NCBI RefSeq assembly: GCF_015500075.1
Contig: NZ_CP045496.1
Location: 1,674,001 to 1,738,000, forward strand
Direction: 5' to 3'
Origin: Mesorhizobium sp. INR15
Lineage (GTDB): Bacteria; Pseudomonadota; Alphaproteobacteria; Rhizobiales; Rhizobiaceae
Length of the DNA: 64,000 bases
Below, one piece after another: positions 25,707 through 33,754 of the stretch; the stretch's first letter is position 1, and the number at the start of each line of letters is the position of its first letter. A program made the position numbers and the translations under genes. The notes below the pieces were generated by a model that did not search any database, was not told the DNA's origin, and saw only the letters and a program-made list of their open reading frames with translations.

Positions 25707-26474
25707 CTATCTGGGCGTGGCTGAAATTCGGGCGCGGTCGGCGAGATAGTCGTGAACGACTTCACCGAGGCCGAGGGTCAGATCAGCGGTGAAATGAACG
25801 GCTGAGACGATGTCGAGCACCGGCAGCCGTGCGACGTCGGCCATGACGTGCGGACGCAGGTCGAGTGCCGCCGGCGCGGTCCAGGCCTCCTTCAAAGTCA
25901 CGTCGGTAAGGTGATAGCGCACCAGCTCGCAGATGCGCGGCGTGCCGTCGACATGCGGGATGATCTTGATCAGGAAATTGGGCGCGGTGAGCGCGGCCAT
26001 CACCTGATCATGGTCGGCTTCCCTGTGCTTGTAGCCCATGGTGCCGGTGGCGCAGAGGACGCTGCCATAGTGCAGCGTGCCGACGATCACTTCGCCTTCA
26101 TGCACGATCTTCGGGCTGGCCAGTTTCTTGGGAAAGCCCCACAGCTCACGGCCGCCGGCGATCGGCGCGTCGTCATCGAGATACATCGAATGAACATAGG
26201 CGCCATGCTGGCCCTTGTAGCGGACCGGGATGACTTGGCCGGTCTCCGTATAGTCGCCGAAGCCAGTTGAATCCGGCATGCGGATGAATTCGTACTTGAC
26301 CAGCGGCTCGTCGATTTCCAGCGGCTCCGGCACGACGGCCTCAAGCGCTTCGCGTGTCGTCCGGTAGGTGATGATGACGTATTCGCGGTTGAAGAAACGA
26401 TAGGGCCCGGGCGGGAAGGAAGGGTTGGTGAGCGGCATCGCATAGGCGCGCTTCACGATATCGGCGATCTGCAA
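25707..26474 (-). CDS. adc: Acetoacetate decarboxylase
   Basis: Converts acetoacetate to acetone and CO2 through a Schiff base. The motif ELWGFPKKLASP contains the adjacent lysines. With the TTG start at 26474 they fall at residues 116-117, near the catalytic K115-K116 of the clostridial enzyme, and the length of 255 residues is normal. GGGG eight bases before this TTG also supports it. Longer versions start at 26534 (ATG) or 26621, but their extra N-terminus looks like translated promoter DNA. The end abuts the patatin start. Some enzymes of this family have other beta-keto-acid substrates. The neighbouring bdhA supplies acetoacetate, which supports the named activity. Confidence 0.85.
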   Translation of the reverse strand: MQIADIVKRAYAMPLTNPSFPPGPYRFFNREYVIITYRTTREALEAVVPEPLEIDEPLVKYEFIRMPDSTGFGDYTETGQVIPVRYKGQHGAYVHSMYLDDDAPIAGGRELWGFPKKLASPKIVHEGEVIVGTLHYGSVLCATGTMGYKHREADHDQVMAALTAPNFLIKIIPHVDGTPRICELVRYHLTDVTLKEAWTAPAALDLRPHVMADVARLPVLDIVSAVHFTADLTLGLGEVVHDYLADRARISATPR

Positions 26475-26698
26475 GGCGGTTGCCCCATTCGGTTCAGGAA
26501 TGACTGCGCGAGTGCGCTGCGGCTTATGTTGCATGGCACCATGACAGTGCCGTGTCAGCTCCCTGACAGGCCCGGCGGCCGAAGTTCCAACGCGGTCGTA
26601 TCCCTGTAATCGCGCCGACATATGGCTGTGGCATTGTCATGTTGCGGCGCACAAGAACGCGCCTCTTCGTGTTCCCTCCCAACACTCGCGAGATCACC

Positions 26699-27487
26699 AT
26701 GGGTTTCCTGCCTTCGAAGAATGCCCTCGTCACCGGATCGACCAGCGGCATTGGCCTTGCCATTGCCCGCGCGTTTGCCGCTGAAGGCGCCAATGTCACC
26801 ATCAACGGCCTGGGCGACTCGGCTGCCATCGAACAGGAGCGGGCCGGCATCGAAGCGGATTTCGGCGTCAAATGCCGCTACTCCGATGCCAACATGATGG
26901 ACGGCGCGGCGGTGAGCGCCATGGTGCATGACGCCGAGGCAGCCTTTGGCAGCCTGGACATTCTCGTCAACAATGCCGGCATCCAGCATGTCGCGCCGAT
27001 CGAGGACTTTCCCGACGACAAATGGGAAGCCATCATCCGCATCAACTTGCTGGCCGCCTTCTACGCCATCAAGGCCGCACTGCCCGGCATGAAGACGCGG
27101 AAATGGGGCCGCATCATCAACACCGCCTCGGCGCACGCGCTGGTCGCCTCGCCGTTCAAGTCCGCATATGTCTCGGCCAAGCACGGCATTTCAGGCTTGA
27201 CCAAGACCGTGGCGCTGGAAGCCGCGCTGGACGGCGTCACCGTCAATGCGATCGCGCCCGGCTATGTCTGGACACCGCTGGTCGAAAAGCAGATTCCCGA
27301 CACGATGAAGGCACGCGGCATGACCGAGGAACAGGTCAAGCATGATGTGCTGCTCGCCGCGCAGCCGACGAAGGAGTTCGTCACCGTCGAGGAATTGGCG
27401 GCGCTGGCGCTGTTCCTGTGCTCGGATGCCGCCAAGCAGATCACCGGAACGACCTTGCCGATGGACGGCGGCTGGACAGCACAGTAG
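26699..27487 (+). CDS. bdhA: 3-hydroxybutyrate dehydrogenase
   Basis: A 262-residue SDR with TGSTSGIGLAIARAF at the NAD site, NNAGIQHVAPIEDFP, catalytic Y157 and K161 in YVSAKHG, and the typical C-terminus TTLPMDGGWTAQ. The residues IQHV, the FKSAY segment and overall length match D-beta-hydroxybutyrate dehydrogenases rather than generic SDRs. It interconverts 3-hydroxybutyrate and acetoacetate, used in polyhydroxybutyrate breakdown. The ATG at 26699 is chosen; an upstream extension from 26639 is not conserved in character. It is divergent from acetoacetate decarboxylase, so the two genes manage the same metabolite. Confidence 0.92.
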   Translation: MGFLPSKNALVTGSTSGIGLAIARAFAAEGANVTINGLGDSAAIEQERAGIEADFGVKCRYSDANMMDGAAVSAMVHDAEAAFGSLDILVNNAGIQHVAPIEDFPDDKWEAIIRINLLAAFYAIKAALPGMKTRKWGRIINTASAHALVASPFKSAYVSAKHGISGLTKTVALEAALDGVTVNAIAPGYVWTPLVEKQIPDTMKARGMTEEQVKHDVLLAAQPTKEFVTVEELAALALFLCSDAAKQITGTTLPMDGGWTAQ

Positions 27488-27541
27488 AGCTTTTTCAGGC
27501 CAATTTCGGCACAGCCTGCGAGTAACTCAACAGTCATATCC

Positions 27542-28306
27542 ATGAAAATCATCCAGATCTCCGATCCTCACCTGCTGCCGCCGGGCGGACTTCTGTACGG
27601 CTCCAATCCGCTCTCCCGATTGGAAGCCTGCCTTGCCGATATCGGCAAGAACCATGCCGATGCCGAACTGGTGGTGATTTCGGGCGACCTGACCAATGAT
27701 GGCGAGCGCGCTGCCTATGCCGCCTTGAAGGAAAAACTGGCGGAATTTGCGCCGCCTTGCCGGCTGCTGCTGGGCAACCATGATGACCGGACGCTGTTTC
27801 TCGAGATGTTCCCGGATGCGGTTGCTGAACGCGGTTTTGTCCAGAGCATCGTCGACAGCGGGGAAGGCCGGCTGATCCTGCTCGACACGTTGGAGAGCGG
27901 ACATGTCGAAGGCAGACTATGCGAGGCACGTCTCGCATGGCTGGATGAAAAGCTTCGAGAGGCGGGTGACCGGCCGGCATTCGTTTTCATGCATCATCCG
28001 CCGTTCAGGATTCACATGCCGGAACTCGACGATGTCCGGCTTGCCGACGCCGATGCCTTTCATGAGGTGCTGCAGCGGCACGGCAATGTCCGTCACATCT
28101 TCGCCGGACATGTCCACCGGCCAATCGCCGGCAGCTGGCGTGGCATTCCGGTCAGCACGCTGCGCAGCACCAACCACCAGACCGCGCTCGATTTTTCCGG
28201 CAGCTGGAGCCTCGGTCACGAGCCGCCGGCCTATGCCGTCATCTTCATCGACAGGGATGGCGTGGTGGTGCATTTCCACGATTTTCTGGGCGCCATCGGC
28301 GCCTAG
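27542..28306 (+). CDS. Calcineurin-type phosphodiesterase, CpdA/GpdQ-like
   Basis: A 254-residue metallophosphoesterase with all five metal motifs: SDPH (N-terminus), GDLTNDG, GNHDD, MHHPP and GHVHRP. This set matches the class III cyclic-nucleotide phosphodiesterase and glycerophosphodiesterase (GpdQ) group. There is no signal peptide. It lies 54 bases after bdhA on the same strand and may be co-transcribed. Likely substrates are cAMP or glycerophosphodiesters; which one cannot be decided from sequence. Confidence 0.88.
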   Translation: MKIIQISDPHLLPPGGLLYGSNPLSRLEACLADIGKNHADAELVVISGDLTNDGERAAYAALKEKLAEFAPPCRLLLGNHDDRTLFLEMFPDAVAERGFVQSIVDSGEGRLILLDTLESGHVEGRLCEARLAWLDEKLREAGDRPAFVFMHHPPFRIHMPELDDVRLADADAFHEVLQRHGNVRHIFAGHVHRPIAGSWRGIPVSTLRSTNHQTALDFSGSWSLGHEPPAYAVIFIDRDGVVVHFHDFLGAIGA

Positions 28307-28339
28307 CTAGCGCTGCCATCCGCCGGAGCAGAGGTCGCG

Positions 28340-29239
28340 TCAGAGATCCTTGACGATGCGATTGTCACGCCCGCCGAGATAAGTGTCCCACAAATGATCG
28401 GACATCAGTCTCCGATAATGCTTCGTGTTGATCAATCCTCGATATGAGGCGCCTCCGACATGAAAGAAGGCGCCACCCATCGCAACATGATCCGCTTGGG
28501 TTCCGTCGAGATTGAGACGGATTGTCGTTCTTGCTTCATCCGCGACCGCATCGTCGTGGAGCCGCCGATAGAGCACGGTCCAGTTTCCACCGCCGGTGTC
28601 CATTCCGTCGATGAAGCGAGGCGTGAAATCCATGTCGAGGTCCTCCACGGAGGAGAATCGATAGAAACAGAACCCCGCCCACAAGAACCAGCCTTCATGG
28701 CCCGGTTTCGCCTGGTATTTCGTGCCATAGACGGTCTTTCCTTCGAGCCGGCTCGGTATATCGACCGCGGTGATTGGAAAGCAATCATGGTCGAGAAAGC
28801 CGAAAAACTCAGGCCGCAGTGGCCGGACGATATTGTGGAATATCCAGTTCATGGCTGTTCCATGTGACCGGTTGGGATTGATTTCCCAGTTTCGGGGCAA
28901 AGGGAAATAGGCCACGCCTCGCGCCTGGCAGATGCTGGCGATGATTGTCCGCGCGGATTTGTTCGATGAGTTGTCGACAACGACAAGTGTCATACCGGAC
29001 GAGTGCAGTTGCCAGGCCTGGGTCAATGCATCGATGACCCAGGGCGTGTTGAAGGCAATGACGAAGCAGGATCGTCTCGAGCCGGTTTGCCGCAGCTGCT
29101 CGGCGAATTTCAAGCCTTCGGCTGTTCCGCGCGCACGGAAATTGCCCTCAATCAAAGCATTGCGAAACGCCTTGAGCTTTCTGACTGGCCGATTCTGATT
29201 GAGCAGGTCGACCACGCCTTTAAACAATTTTAAGCCCAT
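28340..29239 (-). CDS. Glycosyltransferase-like protein of unknown specificity
   Basis: A 299-residue protein not clearly assigned. The core resembles GT2: VIAFNTPWVIDALTQAW, LVVVDNSSN, and a DxD-like FLDHDCFPI. A later HVAMGGAFFHVGG region could be the acceptor side. There are no signal peptide or membrane helices. The ATG at 29239 has AGGCGAAG just upstream; a GTG at 29245 is an alternative. It stands alone between convergent and co-directional neighbours with no shared function. Its codon use and the AT-richer flank (29240-29492, no gene seen there) differ from the surroundings, which hints at lateral acquisition. Confidence 0.7.
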   Translation of the reverse strand: MGLKLFKGVVDLLNQNRPVRKLKAFRNALIEGNFRARGTAEGLKFAEQLRQTGSRRSCFVIAFNTPWVIDALTQAWQLHSSGMTLVVVDNSSNKSARTIIASICQARGVAYFPLPRNWEINPNRSHGTAMNWIFHNIVRPLRPEFFGFLDHDCFPITAVDIPSRLEGKTVYGTKYQAKPGHEGWFLWAGFCFYRFSSVEDLDMDFTPRFIDGMDTGGGNWTVLYRRLHDDAVADEARTTIRLNLDGTQADHVAMGGAFFHVGGASYRGLINTKHYRRLMSDHLWDTYLGGRDNRIVKDL

Positions 29240-29492
29240 CAACACTTCGCCTAGTCTCGAGATAGACAGTCCATCCCATAGGATGAAGTCAAATTCGCTA
29301 CAAGCAGATCAATGTCGATAACGCGGCCCTTTAGGGCGATAGAGAAATTTCTACGCAGAGATATTCTGCTCGGTGCATCGGGCAAGAGCGGCCTGACCTA
29401 CATCTTCGCCGCATCTGCGCCTTGTACGCACTGACATTCCTGCGAACGAGCCATCACTCATAACAATCATGACAGGGACGCTTGAACCTCGC

Positions 29493-30488
29493 TCAAGCGT
29501 TCTGGCTGAGGGGTGCGAGCTCGAGCAAGGCCTGCGCGGCCGCGACGTCGGTGATCAGAAACCTGGCGTTGGTCGCGGCGATGCCGGCGCGGATCGCATG
29601 GATCTTGCGCACGCCGCCAGACGAGATGATGACCTTGGGGACCTTGCGGATATCGGCGGGGTTGATGGCCATGGCGCGATGGTTGACGGGATGATCGATG
29701 ACATTGCCGTCGGCATCGACGAAGTGGCAGAGCACATCGCCGACCGCGCCTTTGTCCTTCAGGCTCTTGGCGTCCGACCAGTTGAGGATGCCGCGGCGGA
29801 ATATCGATGCCTGCGTGCTGACGTCGCCGACGCTCAGCAGCGCGATGTCAACGGCCCGCGCCCGCTCGTAGAGCTGCTTGAGATCGTCCTGCTTCCACAG
29901 CGCATCGGCCAGATCCCGGTCGGGCACGAAAACCGGCGCGGTAATCTGATAGAGTTCCGTGCGATAGAATTCAGCGAAGCGCCAGGCGACGGCCGACGGA
30001 TTGTGCGCGGTCGCGTGGGTGAGGCCGCCGAGGAGCGAGATCACCGTCATGTCGTCGACCTCGCGCCAGATCAGCGACCGCATGCAGACCTGCAGCGTCG
30101 CGCCCCAGCCAACCCCGATAGACAGTCCATTGGTGACCTGTTCGGAGATGTAGCGGCCGGTGGCATGTCCCACGACAGCGGCAACACTTTCCTCATCCTG
30201 GCTCGAGGCGGGCACGACGATCGCCTCCGTGAGTCCGAGGTGCTTTTCCAGTTCGCGTTGCAGCCGGATCAGCGATTCAGCCTGCGAATTGATGGTGATC
30301 TGCACCGTGCCGTCCTCGCGCGTTGCCGCCAGAAGGCGCAGGGCCTTGATGCGGCTGATCGCGAGGTGCTGGGCGACCTGTTCCTGCGTCAGGCCTTCAA
30401 CATAGTAGAGATAGGCGGCCCTGAGCTTCAGCTCGTCCTGGTCGGACTGGAATTTCGTCCGCCTCGGCTTTTTTTCCACACCTGTCAT
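29493..30488 (-). CDS. SorC/DeoR-type sugar-binding transcriptional regulator (module A)
   Basis: A 331-residue SorC-family regulator. The N-terminal HTH (LRAAYLYYVEGLTQEQVAQH, then LAISRIKALRLLAATREDG) is followed by a ~260-residue phosphosugar-binding domain with GVGWGATLQ, DMTVISLLGG and the C-terminal VIISSGGVRKIHAI region. The ATG at 30488 has GGGGAG five bases upstream; the longer open frame from 30617 covers the promoter and is rejected. It is divergent from surE (30692). Palindromes at 30619-30628 and upstream of the ABC genes at 32428-32437 are candidate operators. Members of this family sense phosphorylated sugars, which fits a locus with two phosphatases. Confidence 0.92.
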   Translation of the reverse strand: MTGVEKKPRRTKFQSDQDELKLRAAYLYYVEGLTQEQVAQHLAISRIKALRLLAATREDGTVQITINSQAESLIRLQRELEKHLGLTEAIVVPASSQDEESVAAVVGHATGRYISEQVTNGLSIGVGWGATLQVCMRSLIWREVDDMTVISLLGGLTHATAHNPSAVAWRFAEFYRTELYQITAPVFVPDRDLADALWKQDDLKQLYERARAVDIALLSVGDVSTQASIFRRGILNWSDAKSLKDKGAVGDVLCHFVDADGNVIDHPVNHRAMAINPADIRKVPKVIISSGGVRKIHAIRAGIAATNARFLITDVAAAQALLELAPLSQNA

Positions 30489-30618
30489 GCCGCTCCCCTC
30501 GAGACGTATCCCCATAAACGATTTACAGGCGCAGGGAAATCTCACCATCCAATGGTGATCTGGCCGGCTCGGAAACCTCTGGGCTTTTGAAAAAGCTGCC
30601 CAGAATCTCTGGTGCATA

Positions 30619-30628
30619 ATTGTACAAT
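30619..30628. promoter_or_regulatory. Palindrome in the SorC-surE divergent promoter
   Basis: The perfect palindrome ATTGTACAAT lies in the 203-base gap between the SorC and surE starts. A second ATGTAC half-site follows at about 30648. A TTGTAC at 30620 with CATAAA 17 bases later could serve as a surE promoter, in which case the palindrome overlaps the -35 box. Related palindromes occur before the module A and module B transporter genes. Confidence 0.55.
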
Positions 30629-30691
30629 AATTTCCTATATGGCATAAATGTACTAATTATGAAAGCGCTTGCCAGGATAGAAGGACCCACT

Positions 30692-31459
30692 ATGCGAATA
30701 CTGCTCTCAAACGATGATGGAATTGACGCGCCAGGCCTGGCGATCCTGGAACGGGCGGCGGCGCTCCTGAGCAACGATGTCTGGACCGTCGCGCCGAGTG
30801 GAAACCGCAGCGGCTTCGGTCATTCGATAACGCTGCGGCAGAGTTTTACCGTGGAAGAGGTCTCGGCCCGCCGCTATTCATGCAGCGGTACGCCGGCCGA
30901 CTGCGTCATTGCTGCCATGCATTGGGTGTTCCGGAACAGCTCGAAACCGGATCTTGTCCTGTCGGGCATCAATGAAGGGCGCAACGTTGCCGAGGACGTA
31001 TCGTATTCCGGCACAATGGCGGTGGCGCGCGAGGCTGCCTTGTGCGGCATCCCGGGTGTCGCGTTTTCCATGCCGCGCGACAGCCAGGCCTATGGCGAAG
31101 ACGATGTCGCGTGGCTGGCCGCACGCATCGCCGGCTTCTGGAACACAAGACAGGAATGGGCTCAGGAGGGCCATTGGCTGAGCGTCAACCTGCCGCGCCT
31201 TGTGCCGGCTTCCATGCGCGCGGCGCGGATAGGGCGTGACAAATGCGCGACACGGGTCGTCATTCATGCCGAAGATGCCCGCAGCGCCCGCATCGAGCCG
31301 CTGGCCGACCGCAATTACGCGACGACGCCGGGAGACGAGAACAGCCTTATTGATTCCGGCATCGCCTCGGTCACCTGCCTGAACTGGATGGGCCATGCCG
31401 CCGTGCCCGCGGGCGCGCTGTCGGAACTGGACGACACGCTTGAGCAGGCTGTCGCCTAG
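30692..31459 (+). CDS. surE: SurE-type 5'/3'-nucleotidase, copy 1 (module A)
   Basis: A 255-residue SurE-fold phosphatase. Metal ligands are present: MRILLSNDDGIDAPG (D8, D9), SGFGHSIT and LVLSGINEGRN (Asn). GTPADCV and YSGTMAVAREA are further family motifs. AAGGA 6 bases upstream fixes the ATG at 30692. The classical neighbours of housekeeping surE (pcm, serS, nlpD) are absent. Instead it is divergent from a SorC regulator and near a phosphoesterase and a Ugp-like importer, suggesting a dedicated role in dephosphorylating an imported or intermediate phosphate ester. A second SurE in this window (48666) has similar surroundings. Confidence 0.9.
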   Translation: MRILLSNDDGIDAPGLAILERAAALLSNDVWTVAPSGNRSGFGHSITLRQSFTVEEVSARRYSCSGTPADCVIAAMHWVFRNSSKPDLVLSGINEGRNVAEDVSYSGTMAVAREAALCGIPGVAFSMPRDSQAYGEDDVAWLAARIAGFWNTRQEWAQEGHWLSVNLPRLVPASMRAARIGRDKCATRVVIHAEDARSARIEPLADRNYATTPGDENSLIDSGIASVTCLNWMGHAAVPAGALSELDDTLEQAVA

Positions 31460-31482
31460 ACCGGTATACCAGAGAGGAAATG

Positions 31483-31505
31483 AGGCGCCGGACCATCCGG
31501 CGCCT
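31483..31505. terminator. Hairpin between convergent surE and phosphoesterase genes
   Basis: A 10-base perfect stem (31483-31492 with 31496-31505) and a 3-base loop, midway between the two stops. It could serve both strands. There is no strong T-tract on either side. Confidence 0.6.
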
Positions 31506-31528
31506 TCCACTTGTGCGAAGTGGCAAGA

Positions 31529-32374
31529 TCAGTATTTCGGATAGACCTCGAGCAGGCAGTCATCGAGGTAGCTGTTGACGAAGCCCGAGATGGTCACCGC
31601 ATGCGTCTCGATACCGCCATCGTCATGGAGCACATGTTCGAGATAGCCTACCTCTCGATTGCCGCCCATTTCCGGCACCAGTTCCTCGCGCGTCGTGAAG
31701 GCGATGGACGAGCACCATTCAAGCCGGATGCCGTCATGTCCGCGCGAACGCTGCTGGTGCAGGTGCCCGCTAGCAATCATTTTCAGCTGCGGGTGCTGCA
31801 TGAGTTCGCGCAGGTTCTCGCGGCCGATCGGGTCGACGGTCCAGTAGGTCAGTTCGGTGCTTTCAGGCGTATCGACGAACAATGGCTGGTGCGAGAACAG
31901 CGCCAGGTGCCTGTCACCGAGTGTCTGCAACTGTTCATGAATCCAGTCGTATTGCTGTTGCTCGCCGTCAAGCCCTGAACCGACACGCAGGGAATTGATG
32001 CCTAGAAGCCGCCAGTTGCCTTGATCGATCGACCATTTGTCAGCGCCGTAGTAACGCTCGTAGCGTTCAAGCCTGGTCGGGCTGATCGCGCTGCCCATGA
32101 CCGTCTTCGGCTGCGACAGGCGCGGATTGTCCCCGACATCGTGATTGCCGGGGATATAGCGGATATCCTTGCCGGCCCGCTGCAGGAACTCGCGGCAGAA
32201 CGGATAGTCCTCCTCGAAACGGATGCCGTCCAGCGTGATGTCGCCGGTATGGATGATCAGGTCGTGATCGGCGGCCTTGAGCACATCGACCATGAGTTCG
32301 TTGTTCTCGTGAAAGCGCTGCGTTCGCGGCGACAAATGCGTGTCGGATATCTGCATAATTCGAATCGAGGCCAT
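31529..32374 (-). CDS. Calcineurin-type metallophosphoesterase (module A)
   Basis: A 281-residue cytoplasmic phosphoesterase with SDTH, GDITLDG, GNHDVGD, FSHQPLF and SGHLHQQ, the full metal-ligand set of the class III phosphodiesterase group (CpdA, GpdQ, Rv0805). It is paralogous in fold to the gene at 27542 but diverged in sequence. It is divergent from the Ugp-like ABC operon at 32565, with a candidate SorC site between them. It may cleave an imported glycerophosphodiester or other phosphodiester, leaving a monoester for SurE; this order of steps is inferred. Confidence 0.88.
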   Translation of the reverse strand: MASIRIMQISDTHLSPRTQRFHENNELMVDVLKAADHDLIIHTGDITLDGIRFEEDYPFCREFLQRAGKDIRYIPGNHDVGDNPRLSQPKTVMGSAISPTRLERYERYYGADKWSIDQGNWRLLGINSLRVGSGLDGEQQQYDWIHEQLQTLGDRHLALFSHQPLFVDTPESTELTYWTVDPIGRENLRELMQHPQLKMIASGHLHQQRSRGHDGIRLEWCSSIAFTTREELVPEMGGNREVGYLEHVLHDDGGIETHAVTISGFVNSYLDDCLLEVYPKY

Positions 32375-32427
32375 GGATCTCTCTTTTGCGGGTCTCTCGT
32401 GTCTGATGCGACGCTGCCTCAGAAGTG

Positions 32428-32466
32428 TACAATTGTATTGACATATAAAAGATAGTTCAATATTCG
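32428..32466 (+). promoter_or_regulatory. Promoter with adjacent SorC-like palindrome for the Ugp-type operon
   Basis: The perfect palindrome TACAATTGTA (32428-32437) directly abuts a consensus -35 TTGACA (32438-32443). A 17-base spacer leads to TATTCG (32461-32466) as the -10. The ATG of the first ABC gene is about 100 bases further on. A regulator on the palindrome would touch the -35 box. The core ACAATTGT also occurs before the module B transporter (43505-43512). Confidence 0.6.
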
Positions 32467-32564
32467 ATTTTGGCGGTCAGCGGATCGCCAGGCTTGATCG
32501 CGCGCATTGCCGCGCTGGTTCCGGAGGGATCAGGCTGGAAGTTCTCGGGGAGAGGGAGGCGGCC

Positions 32565-33668
32565 ATGTCCGGCATTGAGATCAGGAATCTCAACAAGAGG
32601 TGGGCGACCTTTGACGCCGTCAAGGATGTCAGCTTCGAGGTAAGGCCTGGTTCCCTGACCGTGCTTCTCGGGCCATCGGGTTGCGGCAAGTCGACGACGC
32701 TTCGCCTGATCGCCGGGCTCGATGATGTCACCTCCGGCCAGATATTCATCGGCGGCAAGGATGTAACCGCGCTGCCTCCGGCCAAGCGCGGCCTTGCCAT
32801 GGTGTTCCAGTCCTACGCCCTTTTCCCGCATCTCAGTGTTGCCGAGAACATCCTGTTCGGCCTCAAGGTGCGGCGGGTGCCGGCCGGGGAGCGGACGCGC
32901 CGCCTGCGGAAGGCGGTCGACATTCTGGGGCTGGGGGCGCTTCTTGACCGCAAGCCCTCCCAGCTTTCGGGCGGTCAGCAACAGCGCGTCGCCCTCGGTC
33001 GGGCGATCGTCGCCGAAGCGGCGGTATGCCTCATGGATGAGCCGCTGTCCAATCTCGATGCGCAGCTTCGCCATGAAATGCGCAAGGAAATCCGGACCAT
33101 CCAGCAAGCGTTAGGCATGACCATGGTCTATGTTACCCATGATCAGATCGAGGCAATGAGCCTCGCCGATCAGGTCATCCTCATGCGCGGCGGACGCATC
33201 GAGCAAAAGGCCGATCCCGTAGGGCTGTATCTGCGGCCGGCGACATCCTTCGCGGCCCGGTTCATCGGCACGCCGCCGATGAACCTCGTCTCGCTCACCA
33301 ATGGCCCGGCAGGCGCCATTGTAAAGGGATCGTCGGGGCCGGCGCTGGTCGAGGGCAATGGCGACGGGCTGTCGCTCGGGCTGCGGCCCGAAGAAATCAG
33401 GATCGAGCAGGATGGCGTCGTTGCAGCCGTCATCCGCGGCATCGAATATCATGGCGCTGACAGCATTCTGGAATGCAGCGTTGGCGACCAGCTGCTGCAG
33501 GTGCGGGTGGAAGGTATCCGCCGCCAGTCGGTGGGCGACCAGGTGCGGCTGGGCTGGCTGCCAGACGCCATGCATGTCTTCGACGACAAGGACGGCAACC
33601 GGGTCGAGCGCAGGGCGCTGGTCGGTCAGGCGGCGACGGGTGAGCGCGCGCTGCGCGCGGTGCCTTGA
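32565..33668 (+). CDS. ABC transporter ATP-binding protein, UgpC type (module A)
   Basis: A 367-residue CUT1 ATPase: Walker A GPSGCGKST, Q-loop MVFQSYALFPH, signature LSGGQQQR, Walker B VCLMDEP and H-loop VTHDQIEAM, followed by a TOBE domain (SLGLRPEEIRI). First gene of a four-gene operon (ATPase, binding protein, two permeases), whereas ugp operons usually place the ATPase last or third. The ATG at 32565 has GAGGCGG upstream. It energises the importer formed by the following genes. Confidence 0.94.
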   Translation: MSGIEIRNLNKRWATFDAVKDVSFEVRPGSLTVLLGPSGCGKSTTLRLIAGLDDVTSGQIFIGGKDVTALPPAKRGLAMVFQSYALFPHLSVAENILFGLKVRRVPAGERTRRLRKAVDILGLGALLDRKPSQLSGGQQQRVALGRAIVAEAAVCLMDEPLSNLDAQLRHEMRKEIRTIQQALGMTMVYVTHDQIEAMSLADQVILMRGGRIEQKADPVGLYLRPATSFAARFIGTPPMNLVSLTNGPAGAIVKGSSGPALVEGNGDGLSLGLRPEEIRIEQDGVVAAVIRGIEYHGADSILECSVGDQLLQVRVEGIRRQSVGDQVRLGWLPDAMHVFDDKDGNRVERRALVGQAATGERALRAVP

Positions 33669-33754
33669 ACCGCCGAATGGCCAACGCGGTAAACGATGAA
33701 CGCGGTGGCCCTTGAATTCGCGATCAACAAGCATCCAAAAAATCGGAGGAAACG

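Noticed and set aside
30692..31459. Housekeeping stationary-phase surE locus
   Set aside because: None of the usual neighbours (pcm, nlpD, serS) is present, and a second copy lies 17 kb away in a transporter operon.
32335..32564. Riboswitch in the leader of the Ugp-type operon
   Set aside because: The leader is short and shows a promoter and a palindrome but no conserved aptamer-like fold.
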